A DNA stretch of 10,624 nt. It comes from DASSHA01 sp035693145. GTDB lineage: Bacteria > Chloroflexota > Limnocylindria > Limnocylindrales > CSP1-4. The notes under the pieces were generated by a model. It was given only the letters and a program-made list of their open reading frames with translations, searched no databases and was not told where the DNA came from. Both the position numbers and the translations under genes were made by a program. Numbering within the stretch: position 1 is the stretch's first letter; each line of letters starts with the position of its first letter. Positions 1 to 7,452 of the stretch are shown one piece after another. The stretch is taken from NCBI GenBank assembly GCA_035693145.1, contig DASSHA010000013.1, positions 1 to 10,624 of the forward strand. Direction: 5' to 3'.

Positions 1-1717
1 CGTCGCGGCTCGCGGGATCGATACGCCGGACGCGCTCCGGGCATTCCTCGCCGATCCGCTCGACGGGCTCCATGACCCCGCCCTGCTGCCGGACGCGGCA
101 CTCCTGGTCGAGCGGATCCGGCTTGCGCGGGAGCGGGACGAGGTCGTCCTCGTGTTCGGCGATTTCGACGCCGACGGGCTGACCGGGCTCGCGATCCTCG
201 CGCGGGCCCTCCGGGCGCTGCGGCTGCGAGCGGAGCCGTACGTCCCGAGCCGGCTCGACGAGGGCCACGGCCTGTCGCTCGAGGCCGTCCGGACCGCCGA
301 GCGCCTCGGCGCGCGCTTGATCGTGACCGTCGACACCGGGTCGAGCAGCGGACGCGAGATCGGCGCGGCCGCGGAACGCGGCATCGACGTCATCGTGACG
401 GACCATCACCGGGTGCCACCGGTCGCGCCGCCGGCCCTCGCGCTCGTCAACGCGCACCGGCCGGATGCGTCGTATCCGGACGCTCGCCTGTCCGGAGCGG
501 GCGTCGCGTTCAAGGTCGCGCAGCTCCTGGTTCGCGAGCTTGCGGCGACGGGCCCCGGGGGGCTCGAACCGTTCGAACCGCTCGACCTCGCCGATCTCGC
601 GGCGATCGGCACGGTCGCGGACCTGGCGCCCGTCCTCGGCGAGAACCGGGCGATCGCGCGGCTCGGGCTCGCCCGACTCCGGACGAACGCTCACGCCGGG
701 CTCGCCGCGCTCCTCGCGCGCGCCGGAGTCGTCCCGGCGCGCGCGGACCTCGAGACGATCGCGTTCGCCATCGCGCCGCGACTCAACGCCGCGGGTCGGG
801 TCGGTGACCCGATGGACGCGGCGCGACTCCTGCTGACCGACGACCCGTCCGAGGCCGACGCTCTCGCTGAACGGCTCGAGGCGGCTAACGGCGAGCGCCG
901 CGAGCTGACCAGGGCCGCGATCGCCGATGCGCGAGGCCTCGTCGCGTCCGGCGACGGCCCGATCCTCATTCGCGGCGCGTGGCCCGTCGGGATCGTCGGC
1001 CTCGTCGCGTCGCGCCTCGTCGACGACACCGGTCGTGCTGCTGTCGTCGCGACGGACACCGGCGGCGTCCTGCGCGCGTCATGCCGGAGCGACGGCATCG
1101 TCGACCTCGGCGCGGCACTTGAGGGCTGCGCCGACCTGCTCGAACGCCACGGCGGCCATCCGGGCGCGGCCGGGTTCGAGCTGCTTGCCGATCGCTGGGA
1201 CGTCTTTTGCGAGCGGTTCCGCCTTGTCGTCGAGGCGCTCGCACCCGCTGCCACAGCTCCGGATACGGGGGAGGAGCCGGATGCCCGCCGCCCGCTGCGC
1301 GTCGAGCTCGCGCTCGAACCCGGTGCCGTGGACTACGGACTGCTGCGGGACCTCGCCCGCCTCGAGCCGACCGGGCCCGGTCACCCGGAGGTCCTCGTCG
1401 CGATCTCCGGGCTGATCGTGGTGCGCGTCCGCGCGGCGTCGGGCGGACACACTCAGGTCACGCTCCGCCGCGAGCGCGATGTCCTCGACGCGATCGCCTT
1501 CGGGCGTGACGACCTGCCGGCGCTGCTCGCCGAGGGCGACCGGGTGGACGTTGTCGCGCGGCTCGCAAGCCGGACCTTTGGCGGCTTCGAGTCGCTCCAG
1601 CTCGACGTCCGCGACGTCGCCGGCCACGGGGCAGAGACGGCATTGGTCGCCGCCCTTGCGGAAGCCGCCATCGGGCGCGACTCGCGGGCTCCGTCCGTCG
1701 TGGGGGCGACCTCGTGA
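1..1717 (+). CDS. recJ: Single-stranded-DNA-specific exonuclease RecJ (5' end missing)
   Basis: RecJ is a 5'-to-3' exonuclease on single-stranded DNA that acts in recombination, mismatch and base-excision repair with a two-metal DHH active site. The frame is open from base 2, well before the first possible GTG at 152, and the upstream residues (RGIDTPDALRAFL, LHDP, a glutamate before VVLVFGDFDADG) are typical RecJ, so the true start lies outside the window. Visible motifs in order: DFDADG (visible residues 54-59), VTVDTG, the DHH triad at bases 401-409, GTVADLAPVLGENR, PRLNAAGRVGDP, the DHHA1 motif GGHPGAAGF from base 1151, and a C-terminal OB-like part (about bases 1400-1650). About 571 residues are visible, near full family length, so perhaps 20-30 residues are missing. 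The stop overlaps the next start by 4 bp (GTGA), which suggests translational coupling. Confidence 0.96.
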   Translation, partial: VAARGIDTPDALRAFLADPLDGLHDPALLPDAALLVERIRLARERDEVVLVFGDFDADGLTGLAILARALRALRLRAEPYVPSRLDEGHGLSLEAVRTAERLGARLIVTVDTGSSSGREIGAAAERGIDVIVTDHHRVPPVAPPALALVNAHRPDASYPDARLSGAGVAFKVAQLLVRELAATGPGGLEPFEPLDLADLAAIGTVADLAPVLGENRAIARLGLARLRTNAHAGLAALLARAGVVPARADLETIAFAIAPRLNAAGRVGDPMDAARLLLTDDPSEADALAERLEAANGERRELTRAAIADARGLVASGDGPILIRGAWPVGIVGLVASRLVDDTGRAAVVATDTGGVLRASCRSDGIVDLGAALEGCADLLERHGGHPGAAGFELLADRWDVFCERFRLVVEALAPAATAPDTGEEPDARRPLRVELALEPGAVDYGLLRDLARLEPTGPGHPEVLVAISGLIVVRVRAASGGHTQVTLRRERDVLDAIAFGRDDLPALLAEGDRVDVVARLASRTFGGFESLQLDVRDVAGHGAETALVAALAEAAIGRDSRAPSVVGATS

Positions 1718-2961
1718 CCGCGCCCGCACGCCGGCCTGTCGGCAGATCGACCGGACCGCTCGCGGGCGGCAGTCCGATCGCCCCGCTCCTCGCCCTCGCC
1801 GGACTCGCGGTCGTCGCCCTCGTCTCGGTCGGACTCATGAACGGCCGGCTGCCGATCGTCGGCGGTGCGAGCGGCGGCACCGGGAACGGCGGACCGCAGC
1901 GCACGGCCGCCCCCTCGAACGTCGTCGTCCCCGAGTCGCATGCCGGCGACGTCCCGGGCACGTTCGTCTACGCGAAGTCCGGCAACGTCTGGATCCAGTC
2001 GGGCAAGGACGTTCGGCAGCTGACGACGGGCGGGACCGACATCAACCCACGGTTCTCGCCGGATGGCGAGGACGTCTACTTCATACGGACGAAGATGACG
2101 CGCGCGAAGGCTCCGCTCGACAACGCCGTCACGACCGTGACGCTCGCAGTGCCGCTCCTCATGCGGACCCGAACGGACGGAAGCGGTGAGGCGGAGCAGC
2201 TCGCGACCGGCGAGTACACGTTCGGGACCGCCGGACAGTACGGCTGGTTCTACTGGCTGCGGCAGCCGACGCCGTCACCGGACGGGAAGACGCTCGCGCT
2301 CGTGTCGGATGCGCCGAACCCGCGCCAGAACGGACGGGACGTCGTGCTCCAGACGTTCGACCTCGCGACGGGTCGACTGACGGTCGCGAACGCGCCGGAA
2401 TCGCCACCGCTCGGGCATCAGGACCCGGCCTGGCGGCCCGACGGCAGGTACCTCGCCTACACGCGCAACGCGCGCGACGCCGGAACCTCTCGCGGCGCGC
2501 CGTCGATCTGGCGATACGACCCGAAGGCGCGTCGAGCGGCGGCGATCACGGGGGCCGGCTATGAGGCTCCCAGCTGGTCGCCCGACGGGCGTTACCTGGC
2601 GGCGACGAAGACGTCGACCCAGGGCACGGACGTCGTGGTTCTCGACGCGGACACGGGCGCCGAGCTGCTGCGGATCACGAACGACGATCGATCGTTCTCA
2701 CCGGCCTGGTCACCGAACGGCGACGCCGTCGCGTACCTCCACCAGGAGAACGGGATCGTCGACCTGAAGGTCGCCCGGCTCGACGGCGGCGCTCCGACCT
2801 GGACGGTCCGCGACACGATCGACATGACGACCGTCAGCGGGCTGGACGGCGCGTCGCGGCCGGACTGGTTCGTGCCGCTCGACAAGCGCACGCCCGTCGG
2901 GTCCGGCGCATCACCGACGCCGCCGACGGCTTCGGGGCAGCCCCCCTCCGAGATCCCGTGA
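1714..2961 (+). CDS. Membrane-anchored PD40/TolB-type beta-propeller protein, function unknown
   Basis: The protein has 415 residues. An arginine-bearing N-terminus is followed by one hydrophobic segment (about 22-42), then a Gly/Ala/Pro linker and a large domain, so it should be anchored by its N-terminus with the domain outside the cytoplasm. The domain contains five WD40-like PD40 blade motifs: SPDG at 115-118 and 188-191, RPDG at 242-245, SPDG at 289-292 and SPNG at 333-336, each followed by a short beta strand (for example RYLAYT). The C-terminal 25 residues are a Pro/Ser/Thr-rich tail. This resembles the propeller of TolB or of peptidase DPP-IV N-termini, but no peptidase or other catalytic domain follows. 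The GTG start overlaps recJ by 4 bp, so the two are probably co-translated. A role in envelope sensing or protein binding is only a guess. Confidence 0.85.
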   Translation: MTAPARRPVGRSTGPLAGGSPIAPLLALAGLAVVALVSVGLMNGRLPIVGGASGGTGNGGPQRTAAPSNVVVPESHAGDVPGTFVYAKSGNVWIQSGKDVRQLTTGGTDINPRFSPDGEDVYFIRTKMTRAKAPLDNAVTTVTLAVPLLMRTRTDGSGEAEQLATGEYTFGTAGQYGWFYWLRQPTPSPDGKTLALVSDAPNPRQNGRDVVLQTFDLATGRLTVANAPESPPLGHQDPAWRPDGRYLAYTRNARDAGTSRGAPSIWRYDPKARRAAAITGAGYEAPSWSPDGRYLAATKTSTQGTDVVVLDADTGAELLRITNDDRSFSPAWSPNGDAVAYLHQENGIVDLKVARLDGGAPTWTVRDTIDMTTVSGLDGASRPDWFVPLDKRTPVGSGASPTPPTASGQPPSEIP

Positions 2962-2987
2962 ATCCTCGGTCCGATGGCTCGCAGGGG

Positions 2988-3017
2988 AGTCGCCTCGGCC
3001 CTCGGAGGGTCGCGACT
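2988..3017 (+). other. Possible hairpin in the pyrF leader
   Basis: AGTCGC at 2988-2993 is the exact reverse complement of GCGACT at 3012-3017. CTC at 2994-2996 can pair with GAG at 3005-3007 inside it, leaving an asymmetric bulge. It lies in the 76-base gap between the propeller gene and pyrF. There is no T-run after it, so it is not a classical intrinsic terminator. It could be a leader structure or chance in GC-rich DNA. Confidence 0.3.
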
Positions 3018-3037
3018 GCGCACTGCCGGGGAGACCG

Positions 3038-3913
3038 TTGACGACGTACCTCGAACGACTCGCAGCGCGGTCGGGAGCAGTCGGGACGGTCCTGTGCCTC
3101 GGGCTCGACCCGGACCCGGACGCGCTCCCCGCGGGCTTCGGGCGCGATGTCGCCGGTGTCGAGGCGTTCGCCCGCGTCGCGCTCGAGGCCTGCCTTCCGT
3201 TCGTCGCCGCGGTCAAGCCGAACCTCGCCTTCTACGAGGCGTTCGGGTCCCGCGGCATTGCGGCGCTGGAGCGGCTCCGTGCGCTCGTTCCGGCCGACGT
3301 GCCGGTCATCCTCGACGGCAAGCGCGGTGACATCGGCTCGACGTCGGCACGGCTCGCGGTCGCGCTCTTCGGCGCGCTCGGCGCCGACGCGATCACGCTG
3401 AATCCGTACCTCGGCCGGGCTGCGATCCTGCCGCTCCTGGAACGGGCCGATCGGTTCTCGTACCTGCTCTGTCGCACCTCGAACCCCGGCGCGGACGAGC
3501 TCCAGGGCCTCGCCGTGGGTGATCCGGGGCAGGCTGGCGGACCGGAGCCCGCCCGTGAAACGCTCGCTGTGCGCGTCGCGCGTGCCGTCGCTGCATGGCC
3601 GGAGGCGAGCGCGGGAACCGTCGGCCTCGTCGTCGGCGCGACCGCACCCGCCGAGCTCGCCGCGATCCGCGCTGCGGTCCCGGGACTCGCATTCCTCGTT
3701 CCCGGGCTCGGCGCCCAGGGCGGCGACCTGGAGGCCGTCCGGCGCGCCGGACCGGCCGCCGTTCCACCCGGCGGTGGCCGTGCCGGCGGCGGGCTGGTCG
3801 TGAACGTGGGACGCGCGATTCTCGGCGCGGCCGGGACCGCTCCGGGCGACCCTGCCGACGCGCTTGCCGCTGCCGCGCGGAACTGGTCGGCACGGCTCGC
3901 TGTGCTAGCCTAG
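3038..3913 (+). CDS. pyrF: Orotidine 5'-phosphate decarboxylase (type 2 PyrF)
   Basis: PyrF converts OMP to UMP, the last step of de novo pyrimidine synthesis in the cytoplasm. The 291-residue protein fits the longer type-2 subfamily: LGLDPDPDALP (21-31), AVKPNLAFYEAFG (58-70) with the substrate lysine K60, the catalytic DGKRGD motif (D93, K95, D98), LNPYLG, a CRTSNPGA loop (145-152) and the phosphate-binding VPGLGAQGGD (221-230) and VNVGRAI. The usual SR in the last motif reads GR here, though the arginine is kept. The start is TTG at 3038, chosen because homology begins there (TYLERL) and a GGGGAG Shine-Dalgarno-like stretch sits at 3028-3033. A Gly/Pro-rich loop at about 243-252 is unusually flexible-looking. 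The TAG stop lies inside the tatA promoter. No other pyrimidine gene is visible. Confidence 0.95.
   Translation: MTTYLERLAARSGAVGTVLCLGLDPDPDALPAGFGRDVAGVEAFARVALEACLPFVAAVKPNLAFYEAFGSRGIAALERLRALVPADVPVILDGKRGDIGSTSARLAVALFGALGADAITLNPYLGRAAILPLLERADRFSYLLCRTSNPGADELQGLAVGDPGQAGGPEPARETLAVRVARAVAAWPEASAGTVGLVVGATAPAELAAIRAAVPGLAFLVPGLGAQGGDLEAVRRAGPAAVPPGGGRAGGGLVVNVGRAILGAAGTAPGDPADALAAAARNWSARLAVLA
3903..3911 (+). promoter_or_regulatory. Extended -10 promoter of tatA (TGCTAGCCT)
   Basis: The element TG-C-TAGCCT fits an extended -10 box (TGn plus TAnnnT) and lies about 60 bases before the tatA ATG, overlapping the last codons of pyrF. Twelve bases, 3898-3909, are identical to those in front of secG. 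I see no good -35 at normal spacing, as expected when an extended -10 carries recognition. Confidence 0.6.
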
Positions 3914-3973
3914 TCGATCGAGCCGGCGGGCCGTCTGACGCCGTCCCCGGCACATTCGAGGTCCCCGAACCGC

Positions 3974-4324
3974 ATGCCGTTCAACATCGGACCGCTCGAG
4001 TTGATCGTCGTCCTCGTGATCGCGCTGCTCGTGCTCGGTCCGGGCAAGCTGCCCGAGGTCGGGAGCGCGCTGGGCAAGAGCATTCGCGAGTTCCGCAAGG
4101 CCGCGACCGACGTCCAGGACGCCGCCCGCATCGATGCGCCCGCGGCACCAGCGGCGCCCGCGGCCGGTGCCGCGCCGACGGCCACACCAGTCCCCACGTC
4201 GCCCACGTCAGCGGACGCGGCGCACCCGGTCGGCGAATCGCCGAGCACGGTCCCGTCGCCGGCGCCCAACACGCTTTCGAACCAGAAGGCCCCGAACGAG
4301 ATCTCGACCGAGCCGAAGGGCTGA
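3974..4324 (+). CDS. tatA: Twin-arginine translocase pore-forming subunit TatA
   Basis: TatA oligomerises in the cytoplasmic membrane to let folded twin-arginine proteins pass. The 116-residue protein has the standard layout: a short N-terminus, one transmembrane helix (about 8-21), the hinge LGPGKLPEVG (21-30), and an amphipathic helix ending in the conserved phenylalanine (REF, F40). Residues from about 56 onward are a long Ala/Pro/Thr/Ser-rich, probably disordered tail, longer than in many TatA proteins. tatC follows 15 bases downstream and there is no separate tatB, so this single TatA/TatB-type subunit may serve both roles, as in the minimal TatAC systems of Gram-positive bacteria. The ATG at 3974 has a weak GAGGT 11 bases upstream (3958-3962). 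Confidence 0.94.
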   Translation: MPFNIGPLELIVVLVIALLVLGPGKLPEVGSALGKSIREFRKAATDVQDAARIDAPAAPAAPAAGAAPTATPVPTSPTSADAAHPVGESPSTVPSPAPNTLSNQKAPNEISTEPKG

Positions 4325-4339
4325 ACCGGCCGCGAACCG

Positions 4340-5137
4340 ATGGCCGACGCGTACACCTACGGCGACGACGCCCGCCCGCCCGGGCGGGGCCCGATCGACC
4401 CCCTGACTCCGCCTCCCGGGCCGCCCGCCACGCCGACGGGCGAGACGGTGATGACGCTCGTCGACCACCTCGCGGAGCTCCGCAACCGGATCGTCAAGTC
4501 GATCCTCGCGATCGTCGCCGGGACGATCGTCGGCTGGATCGCGACGCCGAAGCTCATGGACTTCCTGCGTGCGCCGATCGGTGATCGGCAGCTCATCTTC
4601 CTGAGCCCGGGCGAGGCCTTCTTCGTCTACATCAAGATCTCGGTGTCCGTCGGGCTGATCCTGGCGATGCCCGTCCTGCTGTACCAGCTCTGGGCGTTCG
4701 TTGCCCCGGGGCTCACGACCGAGGAGCGCAAGGTCGTCCGCCCGTGGCTCCCGCTGGCGCTCCTCCTGTTCGTCATCGGCGTCGTCATCGCCTACGTGAT
4801 CCTGCCGTACGCCATGGGCTTCCTGCTCGGGTTCGAGATCCCGGGCGTGAACCGGGCCGAGATCACGATGAACAACTACTTCGGGTTCATCACCACGCTG
4901 TTCCTCGCGTTCGGGCTGATGATGGAGTTCCCGATCCTGCTCCTGGGCCTGTCGCGCGTCGGGATCGTGACCTCGCAGCGGCTGCGCGCCGTCCGGCGCT
5001 ACGTCATCGTCGGCATCGCCCTGTTCTCGACGGTCGTGACGCCGGGCGGCGACATCGTGAGCCCGACCGTGCTGGGCCTGACGATGTACGTCCTGTTCGA
5101 GATCTCGATCTGGTTCATTCGCCGGTCCGGACGGTAG
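4340..5137 (+). CDS. tatC: Sec-independent protein translocase TatC
   Basis: TatC is the multi-pass membrane receptor that binds twin-arginine signal peptides and recruits TatA. The 265-residue protein carries the hallmark sequences DHLAELRNRI (42-51, with the conserved glutamate E46), LSPGEAFFVYIKIS (88-101), PVLLYQLWAFVAPGL (111-125) followed by EERK, and TPGGDIVSP (234-242). Six hydrophobic segments can be placed at about 52-69, 97-117, 134-156, 181-203, 219-235 and 244-261. The first 37 residues are an extra Pro/Gly-rich stretch before the family core. Translation might instead begin at GTG 4448 or ATG 4451, just before the core, but neither has a convincing ribosome site. It sits 15 bases after tatA, in the same presumed operon. 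Confidence 0.97.
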   Translation: MADAYTYGDDARPPGRGPIDPLTPPPGPPATPTGETVMTLVDHLAELRNRIVKSILAIVAGTIVGWIATPKLMDFLRAPIGDRQLIFLSPGEAFFVYIKISVSVGLILAMPVLLYQLWAFVAPGLTTEERKVVRPWLPLALLLFVIGVVIAYVILPYAMGFLLGFEIPGVNRAEITMNNYFGFITTLFLAFGLMMEFPILLLGLSRVGIVTSQRLRAVRRYVIVGIALFSTVVTPGGDIVSPTVLGLTMYVLFEISIWFIRRSGR

Positions 5138-5140
5138 CCG

Positions 5141-5146
5141 TACACT
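5141..5146 (+). promoter_or_regulatory. Possible -10 box of a leaderless rapZ transcript (TACACT)
   Basis: TACACT matches the TAnnnT -10 pattern. Only 8 bases separate it from the rapZ ATG at 5155, so transcription would begin at or within a base or two of the start codon. No Shine-Dalgarno sequence precedes that ATG, which agrees with a leaderless message. There is no obvious -35. Confidence 0.4.
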
Positions 5147-5154
5147 CGCCGGCG

Positions 5155-6087
5155 ATGGCCGCCACGACACGACCCCCCGTCGACGAGGCGATCGAGGGCG
5201 GCGCCGGGTCCGTCCCGGCCGCCAGCCCCCACGTGGTCATCCTGACCGGCCTGTCAGGAGCGGGGAAGACCGCGGCCGCGAAGCTGTTCGAGGATCTCGG
5301 CTACACGGTCGTCGATAACCTGCCGGGCGAGCTCCTGCCCGAGCTCGCGGAGCTCGTGTCGGATGATCCCGACCGCTTCGCAAAGGTCGCCATCGTCCTC
5401 GACGTGCGATCAGGCGACACGCCGCTCGCGTTCGCCGCGATGCGCGGCGCGCTCGAGGGGCGTGGGATCCCGCCCCAGGTCTTCTACCTCGAGGCGCGGG
5501 ACGAGATTCTCCTCCGGCGCTTCTCGGAGACGCGGCATCGCCATCCGCTGTCCTCGGGGCGGGGGATCGCGAGCTCGATCGCGGCCGAGCGCGCCCTCCT
5601 CGAGCCGATTCGCGCCGAGGCGGACGTCGTCATCGACACGTCCGCGCTGTCGCTCCGCGAGCTGCGCGAGCAGCTGTTCAACCACATCGGCAACGCCGCG
5701 GAGCCGGATCGGCTGGCGGTCCAGCTCATCAGCTTCGGCTTCAAGCACGGCGTTCCGCTCGAGGCCGACCTCGTCTTCGACGTCCGCTTCATGACGAACC
5801 CGTTCTACATCGACCGGCTGCGGTCGCTCTCCGGCCTGACCGACGAGGTCCGGACGTTCGTCCTCGACCAGCCGCCCGCCGCGCGGTTTCTCGCCTTCCT
5901 CCGCGACTTCCTCGACTTCGCCGTCCCGAACTACGTCGCCGAGGGAAAGACCCGCCTGACGATCGGGATCGGCTGCACCGGCGGCTACCACCGCTCGATC
6001 GTCATCGCCGAGGAGCTCGCGACGTGGCTTCGCGAGCGCGACTTCGGGCCGGTCTCGGTCTTCCACCGCGAGCTCGAACGCACCTGA
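5155..6087 (+). CDS. rapZ: RNase adapter / nucleotide-binding protein RapZ (YvcJ family)
   Basis: RapZ family proteins are P-loop NTP-binding regulators. In E. coli RapZ guides RNase E to the GlmZ small RNA to control amino-sugar synthesis; the Gram-positive homologue YvcJ affects competence and its RNA target is unclear. The 310-residue protein has Walker A GLSGAGKT (32-39), GYTVVDNLPGELL just after it, the FYLEARDEILLRRFSETRH segment, LISFGFKHGVP, DLVFDVRFMTNPF and the C-terminal GCTGGYHRSIVIAEEL. About 25 residues precede the family core, so it is slightly longer than the usual ~285-290. ATG 5155 is preferred because the longer open frame reading back into tatC has no family homology. It lies 17 bases after tatC and 19 bases before yvcK; neighbouring yvcK and whiA are its classic partners. 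Confidence 0.97.
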   Translation: MAATTRPPVDEAIEGGAGSVPAASPHVVILTGLSGAGKTAAAKLFEDLGYTVVDNLPGELLPELAELVSDDPDRFAKVAIVLDVRSGDTPLAFAAMRGALEGRGIPPQVFYLEARDEILLRRFSETRHRHPLSSGRGIASSIAAERALLEPIRAEADVVIDTSALSLRELREQLFNHIGNAAEPDRLAVQLISFGFKHGVPLEADLVFDVRFMTNPFYIDRLRSLSGLTDEVRTFVLDQPPAARFLAFLRDFLDFAVPNYVAEGKTRLTIGIGCTGGYHRSIVIAEELATWLRERDFGPVSVFHRELERT

Positions 6088-6106
6088 ACGCGGGCCTCAC
6101 CGAGCG

Positions 6107-7450
6107 ATGAACCTGCGAGGCTGGCTGCGACCGGGGATGGGCGTCAAGCGCTGGCTGCTGCTCGTCTTCTTCGGCGAGCTCGGGCTCGCGCTCGCCGGCG
6201 CACTTTTCCTCCGCCAGATCTACCGGGATGTCGACGTCGCCGGTCCGGCCCAGGACGCCGTGTCGGTCGTGACCCTCCAGTTCCTGCCGTACGACGCCCG
6301 CGCGCTGATCCTCGCCGCGGCCGGGATCACGATGTTCGTCGTCGGCTCGGTCCGGCTGGTGCGGAACCTCATGGAGCCGTTTCGACCGGGCGGCGACGCA
6401 CCGACGCCGCTCGTCGAGGTCATCTACCAGAAGCGCTTCCTCGCCCGCGGGCCGAGGATCGTGGCGATCGGCGGCGGGACGGGGCTGTCGGCGCTCCTGC
6501 GGGGGCTCAAGGAACAGACGAGCAACCTGACCGCGGTCGTCACCGTCGCCGATGACGGAGGATCGTCCGGCCTGCTGCGGACCTCGCTCGGCATCCCGCC
6601 GGTCGGTGACATCCGCAACTGCATCGTCGCCCTTGCCGACGCCGAACCGCTGATGGCCGACCTCCTCCAGTACCGCTTTCCCGTGGGGGCGCTCGTCTCC
6701 AGCACGGACCAGGCCTCGTCGCCGGACCCGCGGGGCCATGCCGTCGGGAATCTCCTGATCGCGGCGCTGACGGCGATCGAGGGCGGCGACTTCGAGGAGG
6801 GAGTTCGGCAGATGAACCGCGTCCTCGCGGTCCGCGGGCATGTGCTGCCGGTCACGGCCGCGCCGCTCACCCTCCACGCCCGCCTCGCCGACGGGACTGA
6901 GGTCCACGGACAGTCGCACATCGCGCGCCGGGCGGGCATCGAACGCGTCTGGGTGACCCCGAACGACGTCCGTGCGAGCGACGACGCGCTCAGGGCGATC
7001 GCGGAGGCGGACGCGATCGTCATGGGGCCCGGCAGCCTCTTCACGAGCATCCTGCCGGCCCTGCTCCTGCCCCAGATCCGCGACGCCGTCCTCGCATCGT
7101 CGGCCCTCCGGATCCTCGTGTGCAACGTCGCGACCCAGCTCGGCGAGACGACGGACCTCGACCTCGCCGACCACCTCGAGGCCCTCGCCGGTCACACCGC
7201 CCCGGGGCTCGTCGATGTCGTCCTCGGCAACAACCAGTTCGGGGCTCGAACACCGATCGACTGGCAGGCCGAATCCGTCCGCCTGCGCTGGCCGCCGCGC
7301 ACGAGCCCGGTCCCGAAGCTCGTCCTCGACGACGTCGTGGACGCCGACAACGCGCACCATCACGACGCGCACAAGCTCGCGGCCGCGATCGCCCGGATCA
7401 TCGAGCGCGACGGGTCGCGGCGTCGGCCCCGGATCGCCCGGACCGCCTGA
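6107..7450 (+). CDS. yvcK: YvcK/CofD-like gluconeogenesis factor with two N-terminal membrane helices
   Basis: YvcK proteins bind UDP-sugars and are needed for growth on gluconeogenic carbon and for normal cell-wall synthesis and shape in Bacillus and Mycobacterium; they resemble the CofD transferase, but no enzymatic activity is established. The 447-residue protein has a typical YvcK core from about 117: GGGTGLS (122-128), VADDGGSSG (147-155), VGDIRNC (166-172), GHAVGNLLIAAL (210-221), MGPGSLFTS (306-314) and CNVATQLGET (339-348). Before it lie two hydrophobic segments (about 15-35 and 65-84) absent from the ~320-residue B. subtilis form, so the core is probably held at the inner face of the membrane. 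Its stop is 2 bases before the whiA GTG. No strong ribosome site precedes ATG 6107; coupling to rapZ is likely. Confidence 0.95.
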   Translation: MNLRGWLRPGMGVKRWLLLVFFGELGLALAGALFLRQIYRDVDVAGPAQDAVSVVTLQFLPYDARALILAAAGITMFVVGSVRLVRNLMEPFRPGGDAPTPLVEVIYQKRFLARGPRIVAIGGGTGLSALLRGLKEQTSNLTAVVTVADDGGSSGLLRTSLGIPPVGDIRNCIVALADAEPLMADLLQYRFPVGALVSSTDQASSPDPRGHAVGNLLIAALTAIEGGDFEEGVRQMNRVLAVRGHVLPVTAAPLTLHARLADGTEVHGQSHIARRAGIERVWVTPNDVRASDDALRAIAEADAIVMGPGSLFTSILPALLLPQIRDAVLASSALRILVCNVATQLGETTDLDLADHLEALAGHTAPGLVDVVLGNNQFGARTPIDWQAESVRLRWPPRTSPVPKLVLDDVVDADNAHHHDAHKLAAAIARIIERDGSRRRPRIARTA

Positions 7451-7452
7451 CC

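Noticed and set aside
152..154. GTG as the start of recJ
   Set aside because: RecJ-type residues continue upstream to base 2 in the same frame, so the gene runs off the window edge.
4744..5154. Longer rapZ start inside tatC
   Set aside because: The added 137 residues are tatC read in another frame; RapZ homology begins after ATG 5155.
4208..5170. Open frame of 320 codons on the minus strand
   Set aside because: It is antisense to tatA and tatC and its product is a repetitive mix of Arg, Asp, Glu and Gln with no domain.
6002..7372. Open frame of 456 codons on the minus strand
   Set aside because: It is antisense to yvcK, has a charged low-complexity product and no family motifs.
7120..7452. 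Longer whiA start reading back through yvcK
   Set aside because: The added residues are the shadow of yvcK in another frame and do not resemble WhiA; GTG 7453 gives the normal close spacing.
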